DNA from: Bacillus sp. X1(2014)
GTDB lineage: Bacteria > Bacillota > Bacilli > Bacillales_B > DSM-18226
Direction of reading: 5' to 3'
Assembly (NCBI RefSeq): GCF_007678255.1
Contig: NZ_VEED01000014.1
Location: 1-64,000, forward strand
Length of the DNA: 64,000 bases
Shown: positions 1 to 8,534 of the stretch, piece by piece
Layout: every line of letters begins with the position of its first letter
Numbering within the stretch: position 1 is the first letter of the stretch
Translations under genes and position numbers: made by a program
Notes under the pieces: generated by a model
Told to the model about the DNA's origin: nothing
Databases searched by the model: none
What the model saw: only the letters and a program-made list of their open reading frames with translations

Positions 1-24
1 AGGTGGAAAAACAGTGAAAAAGTC

Positions 25-62
25 AAAAGGGGTTCGGAATGTAAACATTCCGAACCCCTTTT
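25..62. terminator. Bidirectional hairpin terminator
   Basis: A long perfect inverted repeat (arms 25-42 and 45-62, core GGGGTTCGGAATG) has A-rich and T-rich outer ends, so it can act as an intrinsic terminator in either direction. On the minus strand it lies downstream of the hydroxyacid dehydrogenase gene. Confidence 0.75.
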
Positions 63-75
63 GTCGACAATCTGA

Positions 76-97
76 GACGGCAGCTGCCGTCTTTTTT
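76..97 (+). terminator. Intrinsic terminator
   Basis: The perfect palindrome GACGGCAGCTGCCGTC is followed by six T on the plus strand. It probably ends a plus-strand gene that lies left of the window. Confidence 0.6.
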
Positions 98-115
98 ATT
101 GCTAATCATTTGTTT

Positions 116-1096
116 TTAAACAAGGATTGCTTCTTTAACCCCATTAACCACATACGATGGTGCTTCACCGTTTAACACCTTGACGATGTTTCCCGCTGCC
201 ATCATCGCCATTGTCTCGCGTGCTTCATAAGTAGCATTTCCGATATGTGGAGTTAATACAACGTTTTTCAGCTTTTTCAAACCGTCACTTATTTCAGGTT
301 CGAATTCAAATACATCAATTCCTGCTCCCTCAATCTGTTTCTCTTCTAAGGCCTTGATCAGAGCCGCCTCGTCAACGATTGGTCCACGTGCACAGTTAAT
401 TAAATAGGCAGTTGATTTCATCATTTCAAACTGCTTTGTGCTGAACATATGTTTCAGCGCTGGATTGTAAGAACAATTTATCGTAATAAAATCTGATTCT
501 GTAACTAACTCATCAAACGATACATAGGTCGCGTTTAGTGCCTGCTCAACTTCTTGGCTTTTTCGATTCGGACCCGTATATAGAACTTTCATGTCAAAGG
601 CAGCCGCTCTTTTCGCAACCGCTTGGCCAATTTGACCAAATCCTACAATACCGATGGTTTTTCCTGTTACTTCCCGGCCTCGAAAATAAAGAGGGGCCCA
701 CCCATTAAAACCAACCGTCCGACAGACTTCATCCCCTTCAGCTACTCTTCTTGCTGAGGCAAGTAAAAGGGCAATAGTCAGATCAGCCGTTGCAGCAGTA
801 GACGCTATAGGTGTATTTGTAACTGGGATTTCTTTGGATGCCGCATATTCAAGGTCAATATTATTAAATCCAGCTCCATAGTTTGCTATGATTTTTAGGT
901 AAGGGGCTTGGTTAATTATTTCTTTTGTTACTGGGGTAGATAATAAACTGAGAAGAGCATCCTTATCTTTGATTCGCTCTTTTAATTCTGTATCAGATAT
1001 CAATTTCTCGCCTGAAAATACTTCAACCTCGTGATTTTCTAATAACAACTCTAGCCCCTTTTGCGGGATCTCACCTGCTACTAAAATTTTTGCCAT
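116..1096 (-). CDS. D-2-hydroxyacid dehydrogenase (glyoxylate/hydroxypyruvate reductase type)
   Basis: This is a 326-residue NAD(P)-dependent reductase of 2-oxo acids, cytosolic. The Rossmann nucleotide-binding motif GFGQIG is at residues 152-157. The catalytic Arg is R237 (NCARGPIVDE), the Glu lies in DVFEFEP, and the His is H284 (TPHIGNAT); this is the order typical of the GyaR/SerA-like family. The length is normal for the family. The ATG is preceded by a GAGGAG ribosome site about 8 nt upstream. It is transcribed alone and ends at hairpins before position 62. The exact substrate (glyoxylate, hydroxypyruvate or another 2-oxo acid) cannot be decided from sequence. Confidence 0.88.
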   Translation of the reverse strand: MAKILVAGEIPQKGLELLLENHEVEVFSGEKLISDTELKERIKDKDALLSLLSTPVTKEIINQAPYLKIIANYGAGFNNIDLEYAASKEIPVTNTPIASTAATADLTIALLLASARRVAEGDEVCRTVGFNGWAPLYFRGREVTGKTIGIVGFGQIGQAVAKRAAAFDMKVLYTGPNRKSQEVEQALNATYVSFDELVTESDFITINCSYNPALKHMFSTKQFEMMKSTAYLINCARGPIVDEAALIKALEEKQIEGAGIDVFEFEPEISDGLKKLKNVVLTPHIGNATYEARETMAMMAAGNIVKVLNGEAPSYVVNGVKEAILV

Positions 1097-1325
1097 TACC
1101 TAACTCCTCTCCTGAATAAAATGACTGCCTTTTCCATTAATCCAAATAACTGTATATTATTATACTATAATAATATGATCTATAAAATTAGTTATTTATT
1201 AAAATTCTGCAAACGTTTTTTTGAATGAAATTAACTTCTTTATCTAGTATTCAACGTTTGTCCATTTCATCCCCTCCCCTTTTGGCATACATTGTAATAA
1301 CTCAGCAATAGAGGAGGTGATTACT

Positions 1326-1412
1326 ATGGGACATGGACATAACAGCAACTTCGCTTTAATTGTTGTATTGTTTATTCTATTGATCATTGTTGGTGCATCC
1401 TTTATGTACTAA
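1326..1412 (+). CDS. YjcZ-family small spore-associated membrane peptide
   Basis: A 28-residue peptide starts MGHGHNSN and continues as one hydrophobic helix (FALIVVLFILLIIVGASF) ending in MY. This is the hallmark of the YjcZ/YczN family found in many Bacillus sporulation sets. A perfect AGGAGGTG ribosome site (1311-1318) lies 7 nt before the ATG, and a hairpin terminator follows. It is a stand-alone monocistron on the plus strand between two minus-strand genes. Its function is unknown; a membrane role in sporulating cells is inferred from the family. Confidence 0.8.
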   Translation: MGHGHNSNFALIVVLFILLIIVGASFMY

Positions 1413-1432
1413 TTGAGGTTTAGTGCCGACAG

Positions 1433-1470
1433 AAAAGAGCGGGAACCAATTGGTTTCACCGCTCTTTTTT
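1433..1470. terminator. Bidirectional terminator between yjcZ-like gene and bdbC
   Basis: Arms AAAAGAGCGG (1433-1442) and CCGCTCTTTT (1459-1468) enclose a second inverted repeat around CCAATTGG. T-runs are present on both strands, so it serves the converging genes. Confidence 0.8.
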
Positions 1471-1482
1471 ATGGTACTCTAT

Positions 1483-1887
1483 TTACTTTTTGTCACGAGA
1501 GATTATGAATAAGCAGACAGTAATAATCATAAATGCAATGAAGGCTAATAAAGGAATAGTAACAAAGCCAAGCCAGTTAATGTAATCCTTTGAGCAGGGC
1601 ACTCCAGATGTACACATTTCAAATTGCTGTAAATACGGTATTTTCTGTAATAATGTATGGTATCCAGCGATTAGCAAACCAATGATCGACAACGGCAGTG
1701 TATATTTATAGATGCCTTGGTCGTTTCGGTAAACTGCCACTCCAAGGATGATGGCTAGCGGGTACATAAATATCCTTTGGTACCAACAAAGTGTACAAGG
1801 AATAAAGTGCATAACCTCACTAAAATAGAGACTGCCTAGTGTGGCAATGAGGGCAGCTATCCAGGCAAGAAGTAAGGACTTATTCAT
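1483..1887 (-). CDS. bdbC: Thiol-disulfide oxidoreductase BdbC (DsbB-like quinone reductase)
   Basis: This 134-residue membrane protein has four predicted helices. It carries the two Cys pairs of the DsbB/BdbC family: C31-C34 in PCTLCWYQR after the first helix, and C92/C98 in the second extracytoplasmic loop. It reoxidises its partner BdbD with quinone and so supports disulfide formation in secreted proteins. The gene starts 2 nt after the bdbD stop and has an AAGGAGAA ribosome site inside the end of bdbD, so the two are translated from one mRNA. Length and motifs are standard. Confidence 0.9.
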   Translation of the reverse strand: MNKSLLLAWIAALIATLGSLYFSEVMHFIPCTLCWYQRIFMYPLAIILGVAVYRNDQGIYKYTLPLSIIGLLIAGYHTLLQKIPYLQQFEMCTSGVPCSKDYINWLGFVTIPLLAFIAFMIITVCLFIISRDKK

Positions 1888-1889
1888 AC

Positions 1890-2594
1890 TTATTCTCCTT
1901 TTGCAGCTTTTTCAACCATTTCTTTTAAGTCATCAATGGTTTGTCCGTCAAACTTCTCCCCATTAACGTAAATGGTTGGGGTTCCTGTAACACCTAATTT
2001 TTCAGCGTAATCCATATCTTTTTGCCAAGCATCATTGGATTTCTTAGCATCGAAATTCTTTACGACCTTGTCAACATCGCTATCACTAGCCACTTCTTTT
2101 AAGGTATTAGTCAAAAATTCTTCCGTAAAAACGTCCATTTTCTCATATTTGGTATCTTCGGGCTGTTTTTCGTATAGGAGCTCATGGAATTTCCAAAACG
2201 TATCATTGCCAAGTTCCGCGAATACGGATTCCGCAAATTTTGCTGATCGTTCGGAGTCAACGTTAATAAACGAATCATTCATAAAATAAAACTTTGCTTT
2301 ACCGGTATCAACTAGTTCCTTCTGAATAATGGGTACAACATCATTGCCAAAATTTTTACAATTCGGGCATTTATAATCACCAAATTCAATAATTGAAACC
2401 GGAGCCGATTCCTTACCTATGTATGGTTGATTGCTATAATCAATTTTTGTTGTTGTGGTTTTATCTTGTTGTTTAGAATGATTGCCTAAAAAAATGAAAC
2501 CTAAAATAAAAACGGCAACCAAGCCAATCATCCAAAAAGTAAAAGTAGATGATGATTTTGCTTCTTTTTTCTTATTTTTATTATTATTTGCCAT
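1890..2594 (-). CDS. bdbD: Membrane-anchored thiol-disulfide oxidase BdbD (DsbA-like)
   Basis: A 234-residue protein with a Lys/Asn-rich cytoplasmic tail, one N-terminal signal anchor (about residues 18-36) and an extracytoplasmic thioredoxin-fold domain. The active site is C76-P-N-C79 (FGDYKCPNCKNFG), and the cis-Pro loop is seen in GVTGTPTIYVNG. It introduces disulfides into exported proteins and is recycled by BdbC, encoded directly downstream. The start chosen is the ATG at 2594 with an AAAGGAG site. A longer frame to 2645 exists but has no ribosome site and would add residues before the natural tail. In B. subtilis the pair serves competence proteins; here the client is unknown. Confidence 0.88.
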   Translation of the reverse strand: MANNNKNKKKEAKSSSTFTFWMIGLVAVFILGFIFLGNHSKQQDKTTTTKIDYSNQPYIGKESAPVSIIEFGDYKCPNCKNFGNDVVPIIQKELVDTGKAKFYFMNDSFINVDSERSAKFAESVFAELGNDTFWKFHELLYEKQPEDTKYEKMDVFTEEFLTNTLKEVASDSDVDKVVKNFDAKKSNDAWQKDMDYAEKLGVTGTPTIYVNGEKFDGQTIDDLKEMVEKAAKGE

Positions 2595-2690
2595 AATAGT
2601 CTCCTTTTTATAGATGTGAGTTTTCATAGTTAGTATAAATATCACTTATCCCACTGAATAATGCAAATAAAAGAGCCTTCTTTCATATAA

Positions 2691-2718
2691 AAAAATGCCA
2701 TCCTAAAATGGCATTTTT
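2691..2718. terminator. Intrinsic terminator after aldo/keto reductase
   Basis: AAAAATGCCAT and ATGGCATTTTT form a hairpin with T-runs on both sides. It ends the minus-strand gene that stops at 2734. Confidence 0.75.
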
Positions 2719-2733
2719 CACAATTCGTCTACA

Positions 2734-3726
2734 CTAGCTTTTAAGAATATCTTCAATCCTTGCTAATTCTTCCTCTGTAAAATCAAGGTTATTCAATGCG
2801 GCAACGTTTTCCTCAATTTGACTCACTCTGCTCGCACCAATTAGGACAGTAGTAACCCTTCCACCGCGTAAAACCCAAGCAAGGGCCATTTGTGAAAGAC
2901 TTTGACCACGCTCTGTTGCAATTTCATTTAATTTTTGAACACGAGCCAATACTTCAGAAGTTACATGCTCCTCACGCAAGAACCCTGTAGAGCTTGCTGC
3001 ACGAGAATTGGCTGGAATCCCTGTTAGGTATTTATTAGTTAATAAACCTTGTGCTAATGGACTAAAGGCAATAGAACCTACCCCATTTTCCTGAAGCACA
3101 TCCTGCAAGCCTTCCTCTATCCAACGGTTAAACATCGAATATTTGGGTTGATGGATTAACAAAGGTGTTCCTAACTGATTTAATATTTTATTTGCGTCAG
3201 CAGTTTGTTCGGCACTATAGTTAGAAATTCCAACATATAAGGCTTTACCTTGACGAACAATAGAATCTAATGCTCCCATGGTTTCCTCAAGTGGTGTGTT
3301 TGGATCTGGCCGGTGCGAATAAAAAATATCCACATAATCAAGGCCCATTCGTTTTAAACTCTGATCTAGACTAGATACTAAGTATTTTCTCGAGCCCCAA
3401 TCCCCATAAGGTCCCGGCCACATCGTGTAGCCTGCTTTTGTAGAAATGATCATTTCATCACGGTAAGGAGCAAAATCAGACTTTAATATTTTTCCGAACA
3501 TTTCTTCAGCAGACCCCGGCGGCGGACCATAATTGTTGGCCAAATCGAAGTGGGTAATCCCTAAATCAAACGCTCTTCTGAGCATGGCCCGGCCATTTTC
3601 ATAGGGATCTACTCCGCCAAAGTTATGCCAAAGCCCCAGCGAGATGGCCGGCAGCATTAATCCTGAACGGCCGCTGCGATTATATTTCATTGTTCCATAA
3701 CGACTTTCTGCCGCTTGGTAGACCAT
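2734..3726 (-). CDS. Aldo/keto reductase, L-glyceraldehyde 3-phosphate reductase (YghZ/Gpr) type
   Basis: This 330-residue TIM-barrel NADPH-dependent carbonyl reductase has the AKR tetrad D61, Y66, K97 and H138 in expected spacing. The N-terminus (ESRYGTMKYNRSGRSGL, then LGLWHNFG) is close to the AKR14/YghZ subgroup, which reduces L-glyceraldehyde 3-phosphate and methylglyoxal-like aldehydes. It is cytosolic. The start has a GGGGAAA site. It lies 53 nt downstream of manA on the same strand and could be cotranscribed with it, but it has its own ribosome site and its own terminator. Confidence 0.85.
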   Translation of the reverse strand: MVYQAAESRYGTMKYNRSGRSGLMLPAISLGLWHNFGGVDPYENGRAMLRRAFDLGITHFDLANNYGPPPGSAEEMFGKILKSDFAPYRDEMIISTKAGYTMWPGPYGDWGSRKYLVSSLDQSLKRMGLDYVDIFYSHRPDPNTPLEETMGALDSIVRQGKALYVGISNYSAEQTADANKILNQLGTPLLIHQPKYSMFNRWIEEGLQDVLQENGVGSIAFSPLAQGLLTNKYLTGIPANSRAASSTGFLREEHVTSEVLARVQKLNEIATERGQSLSQMALAWVLRGGRVTTVLIGASRVSQIEENVAALNNLDFTEEELARIEDILKS

Positions 3727-3779
3727 ATTGGTTTCCCCATTTCTATAATCTTTTTTAGTAAGCTAACATCCAAACTAAA

Positions 3780-4724
3780 TTATGCATGTGAAACAATTAA
3801 TTGACAATTTCCAGTAAACTCGAATTCACCGAAGCCGACAGGGATAATGAAGTGTGTGCCTTTGTTTAATTGATAGGTCTTTCCTTGATGATGGAGTGTA
3901 GGTTCACCATTTATTACACTTAACAATAAATAATGATTTTGCGAATCAAACGTCGCCTTCCCATCTACATCCCACTTAAATACTGAGAAGTAATCAGATT
4001 CAACATAAGTTGTAATGGTGACATTGTCCTTTGTTTCCACTCTAGGAATCGTGACGTTGCCTTGATGCGGTACAGTCGTTACGTCAATCGCTTTTTCCAA
4101 ATGAAGATCACGCAGTTTGCCATCTGCATCCCTGCGGCCGTAATCATAGAAGCGATAGGTTGTATCCGAGCTCTGTTGCGTTTCTAATACAAGCGTTCCT
4201 TCACAAAGGGCATGGATCGTACCACTTGGTACATAGAAAAAATCGCCAGGTTTAATTTTTACCCTGCCAAGTAAATCATCCCATCGTCCTTCCTTCGTTT
4301 GCTGGATCAATTCTTCTTTGGTTTTGGCGTTATGTCCAAAAATCATATCCGCATATTCGTTACAGTCGATGATGTACCAGCATTCTGTTTTTCCAATTTC
4401 TCCGTTTTCATGTGTTTTAGCATAGTCATCATTGGGATGAACTTGAACGGATAAATCCATATTTGCATCTAAAATTTTAGTTAATAACGGAAACACTTCC
4501 TCCTTTGAGTTTCCAAAAAGTTCAGGATGTTCCTTCCAAAGCTTGTCCAACGTTACACCAGCAAAAGGACCATTTTCAATAATTGAAGGTCCATTTGGAT
4601 GTGCTGAAATAGCCCAGCATTCCCCTGTTTTGTCAGATGGAATGGAGTAGCCAAACTGATCTTTTAAGGCAGTTCCTCCCCAAATTCTCTCTTTAAAGAC
4701 AGGTTTTAAAAATAAAGGTTCCAT
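3780..4724 (-). CDS. manA: Class I mannose-6-phosphate isomerase
   Basis: A 314-residue cupin metalloenzyme interconverting mannose-6-P and fructose-6-P. The zinc ligands Q94 and H96 (QVHPND), E114 and H171 (SGTIHALCEG) are all present, and the length matches the B. subtilis GmuF/ManA group. An AGGGGGAAG site precedes the ATG. Upstream lie remains of gmuR, gmuD, gmuC and gmuA, so this is probably the gmuF of a decayed glucomannan operon. It may have been kept because mannose-6-P isomerase is also needed for GDP-mannose and GDP-fucose synthesis by the polysaccharide cluster at 21-37 kb. That retention reason is inference. Confidence 0.92.
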   Translation of the reverse strand: MEPLFLKPVFKERIWGGTALKDQFGYSIPSDKTGECWAISAHPNGPSIIENGPFAGVTLDKLWKEHPELFGNSKEEVFPLLTKILDANMDLSVQVHPNDDYAKTHENGEIGKTECWYIIDCNEYADMIFGHNAKTKEELIQQTKEGRWDDLLGRVKIKPGDFFYVPSGTIHALCEGTLVLETQQSSDTTYRFYDYGRRDADGKLRDLHLEKAIDVTTVPHQGNVTIPRVETKDNVTITTYVESDYFSVFKWDVDGKATFDSQNHYLLLSVINGEPTLHHQGKTYQLNKGTHFIIPVGFGEFEFTGNCQLIVSHA

Positions 4725-4777
4725 TATTCTTCCCCCTAGTTTTGTTACTGCACCTTAAATCAACATTTCTTCCAATA

Positions 4778-5492
4778 TCATCGTATAGGATTTACAGTGG
4801 TTACCTCAAATTTATCATATCGATGGCGTGAAAAAAGAGTACTCAAACTGAACCCCATTATTCAAGAAACCGACATACTCGAGTTCAAGAATAGGATCAT
4901 CGAGAAGACATTCTAAATGCACTTGGTCTAACTGATCAGATTTACAAGCCCTAATAATTCGATGAGAGCCTGCCATCGTCAAGCCTAAATCTTCTTCGAA
5001 ATATCTATAAATTGAGCCTTGAAGAACCTCATCTTTAATACCTGGAATAAGTGGAGAAGGCATATATGTTTTTTCCATAACATATGGTTCCCCATCAACT
5101 AATCTTAGTCGAATGAGATAATATAACGGAGTTTTCTCATCAATGGAAAGATGCCTAGCCACTTCTTCTAAAGGAAATCGGACCTCAAACTTTATCACCT
5201 TACTGGTGACTTTCTTATCCTTTAAAAGGTTCGATAATCCCAATGATAGATGGGATGTGACATTTACTTTGCTTTTATTGATGGCGGATTGAACAATAAA
5301 CGTACCATGTCCTCTTTTTCGAAAAAGCAAACCCTCCACAACTAAAAGGTCTAATGCCCTTTTCATCGTCATCCGACTGCAGCCAAATTCCTTTGCTAAT
5401 GAAATTTCATCTGGTATGGGTTGATCAATCGGATACTCTCTGTTCTAAATTCTATTTCTTACTTCTAAAGATATTGCTTCATACTTATTCAT
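4778..5492 (-). pseudogene. gmuR: GntR-family regulator (GmuR-like), broken by stop and frameshift
   Basis: Read from an ATG at 5492, the frame encodes a GntR winged helix followed by a UTRA sensor domain, about 237 residues in all. Codon 16 is an in-frame TAG (the protein reads VRNRI-stop-NREYPIDQPIPDEI), most simply a TTG-to-TAG change. Near the C-terminus an extra T in a six-T run shifts the frame. Removing one base restores EYSFSRHRYDKFEV, the usual GntR/UTRA ending, with a stop at 4778. An intact 185-codon frame remains between the lesions (4815-5372), but it lacks most of the DNA-binding helix-turn-helix. It is therefore almost certainly non-functional. Confidence 0.85.
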
Positions 5493-5573
5493 GCCAGGAC
5501 CACCCAACTAATATAAATGATAATTTAATTATAATATAATTATTTAATGCCACTACTACTTAATTTCTATAAT

Positions 5574-5597
5574 AAGATGGCCAAAGTAGACCATCTT
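5574..5597. terminator. Weak hairpin between gmuD remnant and gmuR pseudogene
   Basis: AAGATGG and CCATCTT (5574-5580, 5591-5597) enclose a 10-nt loop with T-rich flanks on both sides. It probably marked a transcript boundary in the ancestral operon. Confidence 0.4.
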
Positions 5598-5672
5598 TTA
5601 GTGTAATGAATATAAAGATACATAGTCAGGATTGATGTTTACGTTTAATACCTCTAGTTAGATAATCTTATC

Positions 5673-5797
5673 TTAGAAACCGTTATTTTCTGAAACCTGT
5701 TTAAACCAATGCCCACTCGTTTTAATTGTTCGTTCGCCATCTTTATTTAGATTAACAGACACAGACCCATACTGTTTGATAAAAACCACAAATATAC
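5673..5797 (-). pseudogene. C-terminal remnant of GH1 6-phospho-beta-glucosidase (GmuD-like), fused to the IIC relic
   Basis: The last ~35 codons (QYGSVSVNLNKDGERT, then SGHWFKQVSENNGF) have the pattern of a family-1 glycosidase C-terminus: Tyr-Gly-x-Val-x-Val-Asn, then x-Ser-x-x-Trp-Phe-Lys-x-Val. They follow directly, in frame, after the PTS IIC sequence GPGIYN, so a deletion has joined the two genes and removed about 90% of the hydrolase. The assignment rests on motif memory, not on an alignment. Confidence 0.6.
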
Positions 5798-6766
5798 CAT
5801 TGTAGATACCAGGTCCGACTGCAAGCTTTCCGAACTGTTTCATTTGCTTACTCTTCATAAAGAACAGAATGGCTAGGACTACTGCTAGAGTCATCCCTGT
5901 TCCTCCCATACCAACCGTATAGATATCCATAAATGATTTAGAATGATGTGCGGATTTGGCTGACCGTTTGTAAAAGCATTTAGGTTTTCGATTTGTAATG
6001 TATTCCAAATCGGGTCCATAACGGAGTTAATGATGATTTGACCATGTAAGCCAAAGAACCATAAAACTTTGAATAAAGAAAATAGCAATTAACGTAGGAA
6101 TGGTACCACTTCCCAAACCTACTAATGGAGATTGAATAGCTTTATAGATTACATCGTGCATATTAGTTTTAAATACTTGTGTTACTAGAATATTTATAGC
6201 TAAAAATACAGTTAACGTTATAATTGCTGGTATGAGTACTCCGAATGATTTTGCCACAGCTGGCGGAACTCCGGGAGGCATTTTAATAGTAATGTTTTTT
6301 TGAACAATCATACGGTAAATTTCTGCTGAAATAAAACCCGTAATCATTCCAAGGAACTACCTTTAGCACCAAGCCTGTCTACTGGGATAACACCCGTAAT
6401 GGCTTGACCACTTTCAGGTAGAAAAACGAATGGTTTTAAAATTAAGAAGGAAAAAAGTGCAATGGCACCACCGAATTCAGCATCGTAACTTTTCGATAAA
6501 TAATAACCGATACCAAAGACAACAAAGATAGACATAATTCCCATTGTGGACGATGAAGCAATTCCAAACATGTAACGGAATGTATTTATCGCCTCTTCAA
6601 TCATTAACTTACTTAGAAATGGTAAATTGGTTAATACAACGAAGATTGAACCAAATATTGTTAATGGAAATGATAACATAAATGCATCCCATAAAACGCT
6701 TAAATAACGATTGTTATTTAATTTCCCCGCTATTGGAACAAGATATTGACTTAGTTTTTCGAACAA
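5798..6766 (-). pseudogene. PTS lactose/cellobiose IIC permease (GmuC/CelB-like), three frameshifts and 3' deletion
   Basis: The reading starts MFEKLSQYLVPIAGKLNNNRY at 6766 and follows the normal IIC sequence through three frames. The first shift is near 6347, where a lost G breaks SSLGMITGF. The second is near 6070, where an extra A breaks the conserved WFFGLHGQ segment. The third is near 5950, before KSFMDIYTVGMGGTG. The sequence then breaks off at GPGIYN, well before the usual end, and runs into a glycosidase tail. The substrate-translocating membrane component is therefore lost. Confidence 0.85.
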
Positions 6767-6786
6767 AGCACTTCCCCCCTCTGATC

Positions 6787-7122
6787 TTATAAATTTTTCT
6801 TTTTAAAGATATCTAGAAGCTCTTTAACTAGTTCTTTCATTGTTAATGTTGACATTAGATGATCTTCTGCGTGCATTAATAGTAAAGCAAACTCAACTTT
6901 CTCTCCTGAAGCTTTCTTTTGAACCATCTTAAAATGAATGTCATGTGAAACACGTAAGTCTTCTTCTGCTTGAACAAGCAAATTATCAGCTTCCTCTACA
7001 TTTCCCTCCCGATATTCACGAAGGGCTTGAATGATTTTACTTCTTGCATTGCCACTATGAAGAATAAGAATGAAATTTATTTGTTCAGTTGTTAATGTCT
7101 CTAAATCGATGTTTTTAGACAT
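6787..7122 (-). CDS. gmuA: PTS lactose/cellobiose-specific IIA component (GmuA-like), orphan
   Basis: This 111-residue all-helical IIA protein has the phosphoryl-accepting His at H84 and the metal-binding Asp at D87 in the motif LLMHAEDHLM. The frame is intact and full length. No Shine-Dalgarno sequence or clear promoter precedes the ATG, and the IIB gene (gmuB) that normally precedes it is absent. The head of the operon therefore seems to be deleted as well. With IIC broken and IIB missing it is unlikely to serve transport unless it works with another permease. Confidence 0.8.
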   Translation of the reverse strand: MSKNIDLETLTTEQINFILILHSGNARSKIIQALREYREGNVEEADNLLVQAEEDLRVSHDIHFKMVQKKASGEKVEFALLLMHAEDHLMSTLTMKELVKELLDIFKKKNL

Positions 7123-7257
7123 ATTTAATTTTTTATATTTTTCTGAACATCAGTCACTTTCTTTTTTTGTCCAATGCCTTAATCTTTAGTTTTTAGTTAC
7201 AAATAGGATATTATAATAGTGGAAATTTAAATTTTATCTATTTAAGGAGCAAAGAAA

Positions 7258-8313
7258 ATGGCAGACACGATATTCAAAGGTTATATCGGGACCTATACAA
7301 AAGGAGATAGTAAAGGAATTTATTCTTTTACATTAGACACTAACGAACAAAAAATAACGGATATTCAGGTTGCAGCAGAACTGGGGAATCCTACATACCT
7401 TGCAATCAGTAAAGATAACCGCTATCTTTACTCAGTTGTTAAAGAAGGAGATACTGGCGGTATCGCCGCTTACTCTATTAGTGAGGATGGAGAACTGTCA
7501 GCGATTAACAACCAAGTTTTAGCTGGTGCTCCGCCTTGTTATGTGAGTGTAGACAGCCAAAACCGCATGGTGTTTGGTGCTAACTACCATAAAGGATTGG
7601 TTCAATCACATTTGATTGACCAAGAAGACGGCTCCGTCTTACCTCATGTTTCGATTAGAGAGCATGAAGGATCAGGCCCTGACCCAAGACAGGAAAAGCC
7701 TCACACCCATTATTCAGAACTGACACCTGATGAAAAGTACCTTGCCGTGTGTGAATTAGGAATTGATGCTGTTATTACCTATGCAGTGGAGGAAGATGGA
7801 ACTCTTACGAAGGTCAATCTTTTACCTGTAAAAGCAGGCAGCGGCCCAAGACATCTTGTCTTTCATCCCAATAGGGATATGGCTTATGTCATGACAGAGT
7901 TCAGTTCGGAAGTGATTGTTTTAACCTATAACACTGAAAATGGTCATTTCACCGAGAAACAATATATTTCTACGCTACCTGACGATTTCAACGAGAATAA
8001 TCAAGGCAGCGCCATTCATATTTCATCTGATGGACAGTTTGTTTACGCGGGTAATCGTGGCCATAACAGTATTGCTGTTTTCCGTGTAGACCAAGAAACG
8101 GGAAAGCTTAGCTTTGTTGATCGTACCTCCACTGAAGGTGATTGGCCGAGAGATTTTATGTTAGACCCAACGGAGAAATTTATCGTAGCTTCTAATCAAG
8201 AGTCCAGTAACCTGGTCCTATATTCAAGGGATGAAAACACAGGTAAACTTACATTAATTAGGGCTGATATTGAGGTTCCTTATCCGGTTTGTATCAAGTT
8301 TTTACATGTATAG
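7258..8313 (+). CDS. Lactonase, 7-bladed beta-propeller (6-phosphogluconolactonase / YkgB family)
   Basis: A 351-residue cytosolic beta-propeller of the Lactonase/3-carboxymuconate cyclase family (B. subtilis YkgB/Pgl group), expected to hydrolyse 6-phosphogluconolactone. Typical family segments are GYIGTYTKG at the start, GSGPRHLVFHPN, and the C-terminal VPYPVCIKF. The ATG follows an AAGGAG site and the gene ends at a strong terminator. A second, destroyed copy lies at 10018-10734. Confidence 0.85.
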   Translation: MADTIFKGYIGTYTKGDSKGIYSFTLDTNEQKITDIQVAAELGNPTYLAISKDNRYLYSVVKEGDTGGIAAYSISEDGELSAINNQVLAGAPPCYVSVDSQNRMVFGANYHKGLVQSHLIDQEDGSVLPHVSIREHEGSGPDPRQEKPHTHYSELTPDEKYLAVCELGIDAVITYAVEEDGTLTKVNLLPVKAGSGPRHLVFHPNRDMAYVMTEFSSEVIVLTYNTENGHFTEKQYISTLPDDFNENNQGSAIHISSDGQFVYAGNRGHNSIAVFRVDQETGKLSFVDRTSTEGDWPRDFMLDPTEKFIVASNQESSNLVLYSRDENTGKLTLIRADIEVPYPVCIKFLHV

Positions 8314-8322
8314 TCTTAAGCT

Positions 8323-8356
8323 AAGCTGATTGGACCCAATCCAATCAGCTTTTTTA
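8323..8356 (+). terminator. Intrinsic terminator of the lactonase gene
   Basis: Arms AAGCTGATTGG (8323-8333) and CCAATCAGCTT (8341-8351) are followed by a T-run. Confidence 0.85.
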
Positions 8357-8534
8357 ATGCGGGGCTGTTTCGTTTCTTCCATTCGACAACCCCAATTGAC
8401 AAATTTCTTACCATTAATTTACTATAATCTAAATAAGAAATACTTGTTTTGTTAGGGGAAAGAATATTGAATTACCAGCAAACACATAATCGTGAAACAG
8501 GAAAACTCAGAAAATTTTTTTCATCAAAATTTCA

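Noticed and set aside
4815..5372. Intact 185-aa GntR/UTRA regulator
   Set aside because: It lacks most of the helix-turn-helix; reading upstream and downstream shows a stop codon and a frameshift, so it is scored as a pseudogene.
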